NCBI RefSeq assembly: GCF_020497125.1
Contig: NC_059084.1
Span: forward strand, 8,397,501 to 8,461,500
DNA from: Mauremys mutica
Taxonomy: Eukaryota; Chordata; Testudines; Geoemydidae
DNA length: 64,000 nt
Direction of reading: 5' to 3'
Shown here in pieces: positions 1 to 12,800 of the stretch (positions are counted from its first letter, which is position 1; each line of letters begins with the position of its first letter). The notes beneath the pieces were generated by a model. The model did no database searches. It had not been told where the DNA came from and worked only from the letters and a program-made list of their open reading frames with translations. The position numbers and the translations under genes were made by a program.

Positions 1-566
1 CCTTTTGAAGTTTTTGAAAGCTCTTCGTTAGCATTTGACTCAGTATGCTAATAAACTTCCATTGTGAGACATACTGTGGTCCACCAAGGACACGTGTCCC
101 ACTTCCTATCTGGAGAATTTTGTCTCAAGGTAGGCTACTGTTGAATGGTCTGCATTTAACTTCAAGGTCTAGAGTACATAATTTTCAGCATATATACGTA
201 ACTTCTCACATTTTCCATATATACATCTTGCAATGATTATGATGACCAGTATGACACAGGCTTTTATTAGACTTTACATTACATTTTCTTGATGAACCCA
301 GAGGATCCTTGTACCCGTGTCTTCTGCTAGATGGTATCCAGAGGTCCTTGGGTCACACATACGATGTTTTAACTGTAAAACCAGACTCACATTTTTGACT
401 GTTTGAGATTAAATGCACTGATTTCTTTTTTCTTTTTAATAATATCTGCATAATTCCCGTTAGAGCTCTATGGTGATCTAGGATTTCTGTACTCAGAAAA
501 AGGTTAACTTAACCAGAATTCACCTTAGTTATGTGAAAGTAAATTCTTTCCTTCTCTTTTCTTCAG
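1..566 (+). other. TAF4: TAF4 upstream intron (3' part)
   Basis: AT-rich intron sequence ends in a strong pyrimidine tract and cttcag at 566. I see no exon, repeat or RNA gene in it. The preceding exon, presumably the end of the TAFH domain, is outside the window. Confidence 0.8.
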
Positions 567-809
567 AGGAGTTTACCTGCCTTGAGACAGTTAACCCCAG
601 ACTCGGCAGCTTTCATTCAGCAAAGTCAACAGCAGCAGCCCACAACGCAAGCAACAACTGCGCTGACGGCAGTGATGCTGAGCAGCTCAGTTCAGCGCAC
701 AGCGGGGAAGGCCACTGCCACTGTAACAAGTACTCTCCAACAGCCTGTAATTAGTCTAACTCAGCCTACGCAAGTTGGGATTGGCAAACAAGGGCAACCT
801 ACACCACTG
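567..809 (+). CDS. TAF4: TAF4 coding exon a (linker after the TAFH domain)
   Basis: The exon has 81 codons, phase 0 at both ends, between a pyrimidine-rich acceptor ending cttcag and a gtacgt donor. It reads RSLPALRQLTPDSAAF, then a short Gln run and a Thr/Ser/Val/Gln-rich stretch. This matches the segment directly after the TAFH (NHR1) domain of vertebrate TAF4. The Gln run (QQSQQQQ) is short and low-complexity, so its length may vary between species. The preceding exon is outside the window. Confidence 0.95.
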
Positions 810-3800
810 GTACGTAAACTGAAGTGCATCATCTATTGGCTTATGAAGTATAATGACTATTCTTCTTAAATTAACAGTTTAGCTCAGCCAGAGACCTTTC
901 TGTGAACACTTAAAGAAGGTAACTGCTAAGAAGAAAATAATGTATTATTTTAAATACAACAGTGATTAAAGTCCTCTATCATTTTCTAATTATTAAAAAG
1001 GAAAGAATTTGCTGATTTTAAATCAATGCATAGCCAGGTTGTAAATTCTTAGAACGGTTTTAAACAAAAACTGACCCAGATTTTAGGCATGTGTAATAAC
1101 AAAGTATTGTAGGGTTTTTTGTTTTTGTTTTTTTAAAATCTAGGTTACACAATTTGTGGCTTTTTTTTAGGAATGTAGATCATTTGGTAACTTGTATTAA
1201 CCAGCAATAGGAAAGAATATTAATATTCCATTTAACAAAAGCCCATTATAACACAGTAATGATACCATTCTAAGGGACTTGATCAACATATTGCAATAGA
1301 CCAGTTTGCCACATGTCCATGTTCAACTTTGAATTGTCCATAGAAAATACAAAAGCATTCACATCTATTTTGGGTACTAAAATGGCACTCATCACCATAG
1401 TATGTTTACAGTGATAAAATATTATCCTCACAATACTTCTGTGATGTAGCGAGGTGGTATTATCTCCGTTTTGCAGCTGGAGAACTGAGGCACAGAGGGT
1501 ACGTCTACAGAGCCCGTGGGAGCATGCCTCCTCTGGTTTGACAAACTCTGCGCTTGTGGCCCTTGTGTTAGTGCTTTAAAAATAGCTCTGTAGACAGCAC
1601 TTCGAAGTTGTGGGTTAGGTTGGTTGCAGCTTAGAGCCCGAGAACTTCAAAGTTCTGTCTACATAACTGTTTTTATGGTGCTACCGCGAGCCCCACTAGC
1701 CCAAGTCTGTCAAACTGGGCTGGGATGCTTGCTCTCGCAGGCTGTATAAACTTACCCAGAGAGAGGGATTTTGCCTAAGGTCACACAAGAAGTTTTGTGG
1801 CAGAGCACACAGACCCCGTCCACATTAACACTAATGACAAGGCCGTGCTTCCTCTTTTGCTTTGGTCAGTTTATTGGAATGCACACAAAGATAATACTAG
1901 TGAAAGCAGGATAGGAAGAAACAAAATCTGATGATGTAGACTCTCTTCTCCTTAAGGCAGCAAAGCATTTTTCTGTATTTATGGTTGCTTTTCCAGTTGC
2001 CTTCGCAGATTATTTATATAGATCATTTTTGTTTAGTAGTATTGGCCAGTATTGATATTTATTGTGATGTCTGCTTAGAATCTACTTCTGTCCAGAATTT
2101 GAGGGATGGGGAGGCAGGGGGCAGAAATGGTAATACTGATAGCATCTTTGTGTAAAGGCATTATTTGTTTATTTCCTTAGACAAATGAATTCATCTTGTC
2201 TCAGTGCAGGGCACTGGACTTGATGACTTCTCAAGGTCCCTTCCAAGCCTACGTTTCTATGATTCACTATGACCTGTCTGCACAGTCTGAGAAAGCAAAA
2301 TGGAAATTAAGCATAAGCTGTGAATTATTTTCTTATTTTGTTTAATGGGATACTGACCATATTTGCTAGGATGAAACAATTTCTAGTTTACTAGAATATA
2401 TGTGCATATCTTTTGTGTGGTCTTCACGCCAATATGTAGCAGTGTGGGATAACTTGTGGAGGACTTGAGCACATCTAGCAAAAGAAACGTGAAACTAATT
2501 ATCTACAGGGGGTGCCTTTGCAGTGTTTCTTAAGATATGATTGAGTTTTTAGAAGCTATTCTGTAGATCAGTGGCAGTAGATTTTGATACTTAACCAAAG
2601 TCTCTGGAGAGGGCCGTGATAGACCATCATTCTCAAAAATTTTCATTTGATGATGGTGATGCCTTCTGATTTAAAATCCACTTTGCTTTTTGTGCCCTAG
2701 GTGGAAGCTATAGCAACTTCATCTTAACAAATAGGAAACTACCTCTTTCAGATGTTAGTTTGAATACCAAAAGCATCTCTTGCTGTGAGCTAGCTACACT
2801 CAAAAAAGGGAAAGATTATGAGTGGTTCTGGGAATAGGAAATATCTCCATATGGATGTTTTAGACTCTTACTAATATTTTCATAGATGGGTGGAAAATTA
2901 AAAAATAGGCTGGACCTACCATCCTAACCAGGTCATAGACATTCTGTCTTTATCTACCAAGTTGTTGGTGTATTGTCAAAATTAGCAATCCTATATAGTA
3001 TAACTAAATGTATATTATGAAATAATTTTAGAACCCGTATGTGAATCAAATCCAAAAGGTTTACTCAACACTTCTCACTCCAGAGGAGGTTTTGGACTTT
3101 CAAGTTTGATGCAAGAACTGTAATTGTAAAGATTCCTGGTGTAAGTTTAACAGCTAGTATTCATGACAAGAATTTTGGAATGTATAGATGGCTTTCTCGC
3201 TGCTTAACTCCGAAGATTACTAAGAGGCAGATTGCAAAATTAGGGTATTGCACTCTCATCAGACCAGTATTTTCAGCAAATATGTCCCTCAAGTAATGAT
3301 CTGCCTCCAGCTCTGTTGGCCTGTAGGCCAAACTTCCTTGCAGGAGAAAATGGTAAACTCCTAGAGTTCATCCAGAGGACTATAGATTTGTTGTGCGAGA
3401 GAAGAATCTTTGATCCTGCTATACTCTCTCCATTTAAATAACTGGTTTTCTTCTGTTCAAAAAAGGTCTGACTTAAATGTCTGGCACTTCACATTTTCAG
3501 AGAGATTTCTTAAATTAAGTAATCCTCAGAACTGACAAGGAAGTAAATTAGATTATAACTAGTTTTACACACCAGAAAACTGAGGCATAGTGATGTTAAA
3601 TGACTTGTTGAAGATAATAGCAAATTTATGGTAGGACTAGGTAAGACTTTGAAGTTCCCAGGTATTAGACCTTCACTTGATACATTATAAGTCTTTGCTA
3701 TTCAGAATTTTCAATAAGAAATCTAAAGGGGAGTTGCTTGTAACCATCCAGTAAAAAGTAGTGTTAAGATACCATCTCGAAAGAGAGATTTGGTGGCAGA

Positions 3801-6800
3801 TGGGTTCAGTCTGAGTAACGTATAACCTGGTTGACTTTCTATTAAGGCATTTGGAGCCTACAGAAGAGAATGCTAAATTGACCATTTAGTCCTTAATACT
3901 TGTTGCTTGACTTACAAGAAGTCAGACTATATGTCCAGTAACTGTTTAGAAAGGAACATATAGGGGCAAAGCTAAAGCCAGAGTCACAGAATTATGGAAG
4001 TTACAATCTTGGGTCTGGAAGGAGTTTGTAAACTATCTTTTTGTGGCAGTTTGGTAGTAAAGGATTGCTGAAAACTGAAGAATTCTAGTTGCGACAAGAA
4101 AGCTCGTTCATGCTAAATCACTTTCTTTAGCATAGCATTCTACGGTAGCATTGAATGACAATTTGACAGGTTGCAGTTAGCAGGTGGGCTAAAAAGAGAC
4201 GCTTCCTGTTAAATTTGTCTTCAGTTCACCACTTGAAATGTTTTCCCATCTATTTTTGAGGAGGAGACAGTGATTCTGAAAGGTAGACATGAATAACTAT
4301 CTTAAAGTCAGGTTTTTATCTAAGGGTCAAATTTTCAGCTACTTTAACCCAAATCTGAACATGTACATGGAAATTTAGAGACTTTAGCTGACTATTTGAC
4401 CCTAAATATCTCTAGAAATTGGCTATTTTTGACTTTTGCCTATAGAGAAGAAATTTAACCTGCAGCAACCACGCTGTTCATTTTCCATGAAATAGGGTAT
4501 GTCTAAAGATGGTTTAAAAATAAATACTTCAAGATTGTATCACTTCTAATTTTGCTCTTGTTCAAACACGTCTATTCACCAGTCTAAAGGTTGGCATAAG
4601 GATTTGTATATCCATTTGATTAACATCTTCTGTATCATTGTTCCTCAAATAGTTTAACATTATTTTCTCTCAACTTATTGGCAGGTTATCCAACAGTCTC
4701 AAAAAGGAGGGGCATTGATAAGGCCTCCACAGGTAACATTGACACAAACCCCTATGGTAGCATTGCGGCAACCACATAATCGTATTATGCTTACAGCTCC
4801 TCAACAAATTCAACTGAACCAACTTCAGACAGGTAAGAAAAGATTTTTTTGTTGCTTGTTAAAGCCTCTGTCTAGGTAGAGAATAAAACTAGAAGTCAGC
4901 AAAGATCCTGGTTCCTAATATTGCACAAGGCACTGTAGTAAATTCATGTTGCCATAGCTAGTGGTTTGCTTTCATTTCCAATACATCTCAATCTTTTTTT
5001 TTTAAAAAAAAAGTGTATTTTGTGTAAGAACTTTTCTAGCAGTGTTGCCCGATCTTATTACACAGGAGGGCCACGTAAATCTATGCACAACCTTGTGTGA
5101 GCCAAACAGATTTTACATAGTTTAATAAGATTTAAAGTCACTGGTATTGATTTTTGTTTTAAGTTCAGCTTGTTTTGTATGTATTAGACAATACTGTGTG
5201 TGTAAACTAAGGCTATGGCTACACTTCGCAGCTTTTAGTTCACGGCTGTGCCACTACAGCCATGTTGCTAAAAGACACGCAGTGTAGCCGCTGTTTGTCG
5301 GCAAGAGAGACTCCTGCCGACGAAGCGCTGTTCACACTGGTGCTTGTCTTCGACAAAACTTTTGAGGAGATGTCCAGTTTTTTTTTTAAACACTTCTGAA
5401 CGACAAAAGTTTTGTCTTTCACTTGCCAGTGTAGAGAAACCTGATGACAAAATGCTGATGAATTGGCTGTAGGTATATTGTGTTAAAGCAGGCTTCAGGA
5501 CTTATAAAATGCTCTTTTGGGCCGTGTATGGCCCGCAGGCCATAGGATAGATACCTCTGATGATTTGTAGTATAAATAGGGCTTGTGGCAATTAAGTTTC
5601 TTGTGTGAACATCAGTTTAAATTCTTTGTGACTGAACTGAAATATCTGTTACTTCTAGACTGTTTCATGCATGATGCTTTAATGCTCGGGGTGGACACGC
5701 TTCAGAGGAGGGTTTTTAAATTCAGCAAAAATGGTTGGGAAAGAAGAATAACTAAAAATATCACTTTTTTTTACTTTTGTACTGCTGCCATTTTTAAAAA
5801 CACCTTTGTGCCAAAGTTGACAATGAACCTACCCAAAAATAATTAAAATGTTGAGCTAAAATGTTTTATCTACGTCACTTGATGGAGCTTCACAAATATT
5901 GACTTTATTTTCTTGCAGTACCTGTGGTAAAACCAACAGTATTATCTGGAAACAAAGCTCTGTCCACTATTTCACCACAAGCAGCTGCCGCTCAAAAGAA
6001 TAAACTGAAAGAACCTGGGGGAGGTTCTTTTAGGTAAGGAACCAAAATCCTTGTTTCTGTACACCAGGCCTGAACACTGAAACCACAGGCTTTGCAGTAA
6101 CTTCAGTGGTGCATTGGGTCAGGGCTATATAAATTTGGAGGTGGCGGGGGGAGTATTTTGAGGAGGCCTCTTCTATGTGCTCGTTTGTTTCTTAAAGATT
6201 GTTTTCCCCTCCGAGCTGTTGTTGGCCTCTTAGCTTACTGGTACCTAAAACAACGCTCTCAAATGTTTTGTCTGGGCAGCAAATAGAAAGTATTCCTCCT
6301 TCTGTCTGCTATGCTCAGGCTTCCTCCACTCCACTTTATGCTGAACGCATCTGCCACCCAGCCTTTTCCATAGTAGTGGCTGCATTCTGTTGCTGTCTTA
6401 TGGAAGCAATGTAATCTGAGTTTCTACAAGATGTGAAAACCTCCAGGATGGTGGAAGAGAGGACCTGTGAGAGCAGCAGAGCAAGGTTGTGAAAGCACAC
6501 TCAGGGTTCTAGTTCTAAGCTGAATGACTATTTAAGGAACAAAAAAAAACATTTTGCAGCCTCTGTTTTTGTATGATCAAGCCAAATTTACAAATTTACT
6601 TTATTGACTGCAGATTTGCAATGTTCTTACTTCGGTAAATGTGAAGTGTATATCATTGTATGTACTCGTGGGGAAAAGACAGCTATAACTTTTGACCTAT
6701 TTGTACATGCTTTGAAAGTTATTGCTACAGTGTCGCAATTCAGGCCAACTGCACCTGTATTTCTCCAGTCTATGGTCCTGAGGACACCCACTCCAGGCTC

Positions 6801-9800
6801 CCCAGCCATATCTGTTTTGGGCGGAGATGTATGCCTCTCTCCCTCTTGACTGGGGGTTTACCCTGGGGTTCCCTGCCTACATTGTCAGACTGCCAAAACC
6901 TGCTGTGCTTTTTCCCCCCCTCAGAGGCTATAAACAGCATAATTGCCCATAGGTATACGTTACCACAATTGCTTTTCCTAAGCAAGCACATTTATTCTTA
7001 AAGTGAATGCATTACGGGGAAAACATCTTAAAAACAATAAGAGACTACACACATGCTAATCTTACCAGCGGTCACTCCTCAGCTCCAGAATGGGTTCTGC
7101 CAGGTGATCAGTCCTTCAAATCCCACCAAGGGGTTTTTCTGTGGTTACAAGTTCATAACTTCCTGGGCCCAGAACAAGCATGCCAGTGGATTTGAGAGTT
7201 ACTCCTTTATGCAGTTTGGGTTTTTGATCTGGGAATAGGTAGAGAGTAATTCTGAAGGATATGTTAATTCTAAGTTTGATTTCATTAAGCAGCAAAAAAA
7301 TGAAGTCTTCTTCTAAAATTCTAACTTTATTTTGTGGGGTAGTAGAATTGATTGGGCATAGGTATTGACAACTGAAGAGCTTTTAAGTCAGTCTCTTATG
7401 CAGCAGCGTTGTAGAACTTGTGTTATATACAGTTGCATTGAGCAGCATGTCTATACATGTCCTAAATATGTTGTAACAATTTTTCTCTTTCCAAGGGATG
7501 ATGATGATATTAATGATGTTGCATCAATGGCTGGAGTCAACCTATCAGAAGAGAGTGCACGGATATTGGCAACAAATTCTGAGTTAGTGGGCACGTTAAC
7601 AAGGTCCTGTAAAGACGAAACCTTCCTACTTCCAGCATCTTTGCAAAGAAGGATACTAGAAATAGGTATGTTGACACCTGCTAGTTTAATTGTTATAAAC
7701 ACTAATTTCACTAAATCTGTTTTCTTAAAAATGGATTTAAAAATAATTAAATATGCTTGAATAGTTTTCTGCATTAGTATCTTCTGATATCTTCTGAATA
7801 GTTTTATGCATTGGTATCATTTGCAACTGCTATAACCTTGATATTAGAAAAAATAACACATGTGTTAGAAAAGCTCCTAAAACTGGTTCTTGGATAGGAG
7901 TTGCTTGTTTAATAGCAAAATAAATATATCACTAGATCTGACTGAAAACCTTTTGCTGAATTTTTTACACTATAAGCCAATCAAAAAACAGCAACAAATA
8001 TTGGGGAAAAACTGGAAAAACATTTTCACCAGCTATATAATAATTCACACTAATTATAAATTGTAAATTACTTTTGTAATTAGTGAGTAAATAGAGCAAT
8101 GATACTACATCATAAAACTTTATTAATTTTATTTATCTCTAATACTTCATAGCATACTGGTAAATCTTCTATGGCATAGTTTGCAGTGCTTATGAAAATT
8201 TAGTAGAGTGAAACCTTCTCTACAGAATCACATGTTAAATCTTGGCTGAGAAATACATAAAGGCCTCTATTTTTTGTTCATGAATTACTTTCAAATTTTT
8301 GAAGTTGGGTTAGCTGTACAGTAACGCCTCACTTTAACGTTGTAGTTAATGTTCCTGAAAAATGCAACTTTAAGCGAAACGACGTTAAGCGAATCCAGTT
8401 TTCCCATAAAAATTAATGTAAATGAGGGGGTTAGGTTCCAGGGACATTTTTTTCACCAGACAAGACTATATTTTACTCTCTCTCTCTCTCTCTCTCTCTC
8501 TTCCCCCCCCCCCTCTCGGTGGAGGAGTCAGAGGGTGGGATAGTTCCCTTACTGCTAAATGATGAACTAGCAATTGGCTGAGCCCTCAAGGGTTAACTCT
8601 CTCACTCTGCAAGGCAGAGGAATGGAGGGACATATGTGCATTTTGCTTAAGTACACTGCATTGTTAATTAGATCAGCTTGCTGAGACCACAACTGTTGCA
8701 AGCTCCCTCTGTCCTGAGCCCTGCTCTATGGAAAATGGGGTAAGCGTGGTGCAGGAGCAAGGGGGAGGGAGATACCCTGACATTAGCCCTCTTCTTCCCC
8801 GCACATCAAGCAGGAGGCTTGGGGAGCAGCTCCAAGGCAGAGGGCAGGAGCAGAACATGGCAGTAGGGGGAGGGACACAGCTGAACTGCAGGCAGCTGCT
8901 GCACAGGGAACTTAGCGGAGCAGGGAGCTGATGGGGGGGCTGCCGGTCCACCCTGGTTCCAAGCCCCCCCCACCAGCTAGCTGCAAGGGGCTGCTCTTCC
9001 TGCAAGCAGTAGACAAAGCAGGCGGCTGCCAAACGACGTTAGAAAGGAGTATTACACAACTTTAAATGAGCATGTTCCCTAATTGATCAGCAACGTAACA
9101 ATGTTAACCAGGACGACTTTAAGTGAGGAGCTACTGTATTGTAAAATATGTCTTTGCAATAGAGTGGTACTAAAAGCATCATTTCAATTTTAACCACAGG
9201 TAAAAAACATGGGATAACGGAAATCCATCCTGACGTAGTTAGCTATGTATCGCATGCAACACAACAAAGGTTACAGAATCTTGTAGAAAAAGTATCGGAG
9301 ACTGCCCAACAGAAGAATGTTTCTTATAAGGTAATTAAATTTTAATTGTGCAAATTGGTAGTGTTCTGCAAATTATGCTCTCACCTCTGGGCAAATGCAC
9401 TCAGATCTGATCATGGACTGCACTGAAACTTGGGGCTGCTTATAAGGAGCATTTGCAGCCCCCAGATCAAGGGTGGGTCTAGACAAAATCTCTAAGTACA
9501 CCTCTACCTCGATATGACGCTGTCCTCGGGAGCCAAAAAAAATCTTACCGTGTTATAGGTGAAACCGTGTTGTATCGAATTTGCTTTGATCTGCTAGAGC
9601 GTGCAGCCCTACCCCCCAGAGCACTGCTTTATCGCGTTATATCGGGTCGCGTTACCTCGAGGTACAGGTGTAGTAGTATTTTTGAGTGCCCAACCTTGTT
9701 GTACTACTATTACAGCCTTTGTGGGAACTGACATCACAGGCAGTAAAATGGCAGCTCCCAATACACAAAGGGGACAGAATGGAGGACAGACAGGAGGAAG

Positions 9801-12800
9801 TTTGCAGTGTGGTGATATTGCAAACTAGCTTGTCTAGGCTTTCGTGTTTTTTGAGGACATTGCCTTGAGAATTAGAGGTTTTCTCTTGGCCATATGCCAT
9901 GGATCATTTGAGTGGACAAGATAGAAAGCTCTGTTGGTTGACTGAAATTTATTACAGAAAAGTTATCTATTGCAGTTCCTTTTGAAAGAATCATATATAT
10001 TTTAGTGTACAAAAAGTTTAATTAGACCTGGCTTAATTATGAAAAAATTAAAGTTTGTGTTCACTGTGTAGACCCTGGTTTAATGTACCTGTCCAAAACA
10101 ATCAAACATACTTATTCCATGCAATAGTCTTTCTATAGAATTTAAAAATAATGTTCTGCAGTAACTAACTTTTTTTAAAGTAGGAGGTTTAATATGAAGC
10201 CTGTCAGAGTTGAGATTTCCTCTTGAGAATCTAAATAAGATAGTGATATTTTCTATATTTTATAAAAAGATGTTATAAATTTAAGTTAATCAACAAAGGA
10301 GAATGAAGACCCAAACAAGATATGTGGGTGGATTTAAAGTAGCAGACTGCGACTTTATAAACTTTTTAAATGGATGGGAAACTGTCCCCCTTCCCACTTG
10401 TCACATATTAATAGAGTCCAGCGTGGGATTAACTGGCCATAAACCATGTGGCCACAAGGAAAGGAGAGAAGCCTTCCCTCAGCCTAACCCTCCATACCTG
10501 GACATGAGATTCAGTCTAGGTGCTGAATCCCAACAACCTCCCAACACAAGGGGGAATTATGGTACGGATGAGGTGCTCTAATCTGTACAAGATTTAAGAC
10601 CTCACTTCCACCCCACAGGCTAACAAGGTCTATACAGTCATTTCCTAGGTCCCATGCTCAAGTAACTCTAGGAGTTAGCTTCCAGAAGCCTCTTCTCCAC
10701 ACTGGATGTTAGTTGCATGTTGCAAAAATAGCTGAGTTTATCAACTTCTGCCCCTTCTTTTCAAATGCTGATCCTTTATCCTTGCTATTCTAATCCGCCA
10801 GGCCCCCAAGATGCTGTGAGGAGTGTTGGGGGGGGGGGGGGAACACACTGGACACCTTTCTAATTTTGCCCAGGAGGGAAAACTTCATATTCTCCCATTG
10901 CTGTCTCCCCTCCCCCAAATAAAAGAAAGTAGCAGTCTGGACATACACCCTGGAAGCCTAGCACTTGCATCTACAACTTCCTGTAGGGCAAGGCAGATGG
11001 GGCAGCATCTTGGGGCACTAAAAATGATGGGCCTTCTCTGGAAGGACTGTGATGGAGCTATTCTGTTCCTTTGCTTTACCTCAGTTGGCCTCTGAGCAGC
11101 CAAGGGAGGTGAATATTCCTGTTTGTTCCCTCCCACCTCTACCCCTACCCACTCGTGCTCTAGGTAGGTGCTTGGAGGTTGAATGATCATCATGTTCCTT
11201 CCAAGCAAGTGATCATCCCCTGCTGGTCTGATCAACATCCTTCATCTGTCACTGCTGCAGTGGGGTTGGGAGTGGAGATAGCAGTCAGTCTCTTATGGAG
11301 AATTACAGACTCAGATAAATGTGAATTCCGTATATGATTCACGTAAGAACTGATAGAACACTGTGCCTCACAGAGCGCAATTTAAAAAAAACCACCTCTA
11401 TGAAACATGTTTAAAAGGCCAAAGTTATGTGATATTACTTAAGTCAAACCCTGATGAGATCACAGAACAGTACAGAGTGCTTGGTTTTTGTTTTTTTAAT
11501 GGATTTTAGCCAGTTTGACTGGTTTAAAGATAAACTTGGTGTTTGAAAAAGACTAAGTGAGCATTTGAACTTAAAAGCATGGGATCTTCTTAAACTGTAC
11601 AGGACAAGCTACTAGCTTTGTTTTTAAGATTTGTAACGAAACGCATTTTTATTGCATTTTCAGGACGATGAAAGATATGAGCAAGCAAGTGATGTTCGGG
11701 CACAGCTCAAGTTCTTTGAACAACTCGATCAAATAGAAAAACAGAGAAAAGATGAACAAGAAAGGGAAATTTTAATGCGTGCAGCAAAGGCAAGTGCTTC
11801 AATTTTACTTATATTTGCAAAGTCACGTTTGACGTCAAAAGAATAGGGTGCCTTTTATTCTATAAGACATGCAGTGAAAGAGAAGACTCTGTTTCTAATC
11901 TCATCTTAGAGAGCACATACTTTAGCTAGAGCTCTGCTATGCTTTCCACTGTAAATCATGTAATGTAGCCCCCTCCCTGCCCCATTTCATTCCCATAAAA
12001 AAAAAAAATTAAATCTAAAATTTAAATCATGCTCTGAGCAATAGAGAGACCTCTACAATATTTTTATAGTCCTTGGTCCTCCACTGTGGACTAATCTCCT
12101 TGCTTGCTTTGAGAAAAGAAGAAACCAAGAGAATAAATCTGCATGAGGCAATATTTGAATTGGAAAATGAATATTTATAGTTAGTGGATAGAGGAAGGGA
12201 TTTGCTGACTCTTAGACCCTGGTTTTTCTGTTTCTTTAAGCGAGCAGTTATCCAATTTGTGTAAGCAACTATAGTCACTGCTAGTGCAAATGGCCAGTTA
12301 GCCATTTAACTGGTCATTGTTCAAGAAGTTACCTGATTTGCATGGGCAGTTAGGTGGGTAATTGTACGCCAGAGGGGTAACATTTCCCAAAGGTCAAGGT
12401 CGAGTTCCCTTTTTGCAGGCATAGATTTAATCTGTGTTTGTGAATGAAATAAATCACAAGCTCCAGTCTGTGTAGTTTGGGCCCCTACACAGGTAGGTAG
12501 AGAGATGAATATTCAGATACTTGGGTGCCATTTATGTCCACCAGAAGAAGGATGCTCTTTTTCCTTGCTGCATATTGTTGATGCACAGTTACAGTGAAGT
12601 AGAATTTTTATGGAAGCAACTTGTCTACTTAAGTCAAATGCAAAATAGGAACTCTTCTGTATTAATTGGATGCTGATTCTGAATAAAGAAATGAAAGAAC
12701 AGTGATTTTTTTCAGGTATCGAAGTGAAATACTGAAACAGTGAATGTAGCAATGACTTTTGGATTACTAAGTGAAATATTGAATTAATGTATATCATCAG

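Larger units (their letters stand above)
810..4684 (+). other. TAF4: TAF4 intron a/b (3.9 kb)
   Basis: This is a GT-AG intron. It contains an old MIR-type SINE split by a MITE (1405-1812), a CR1 3' tail (about 2206-2265) and a second MIR-type fragment (about 3530-3650). The remainder is AT-rich with nothing recognised. Confidence 0.85.
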
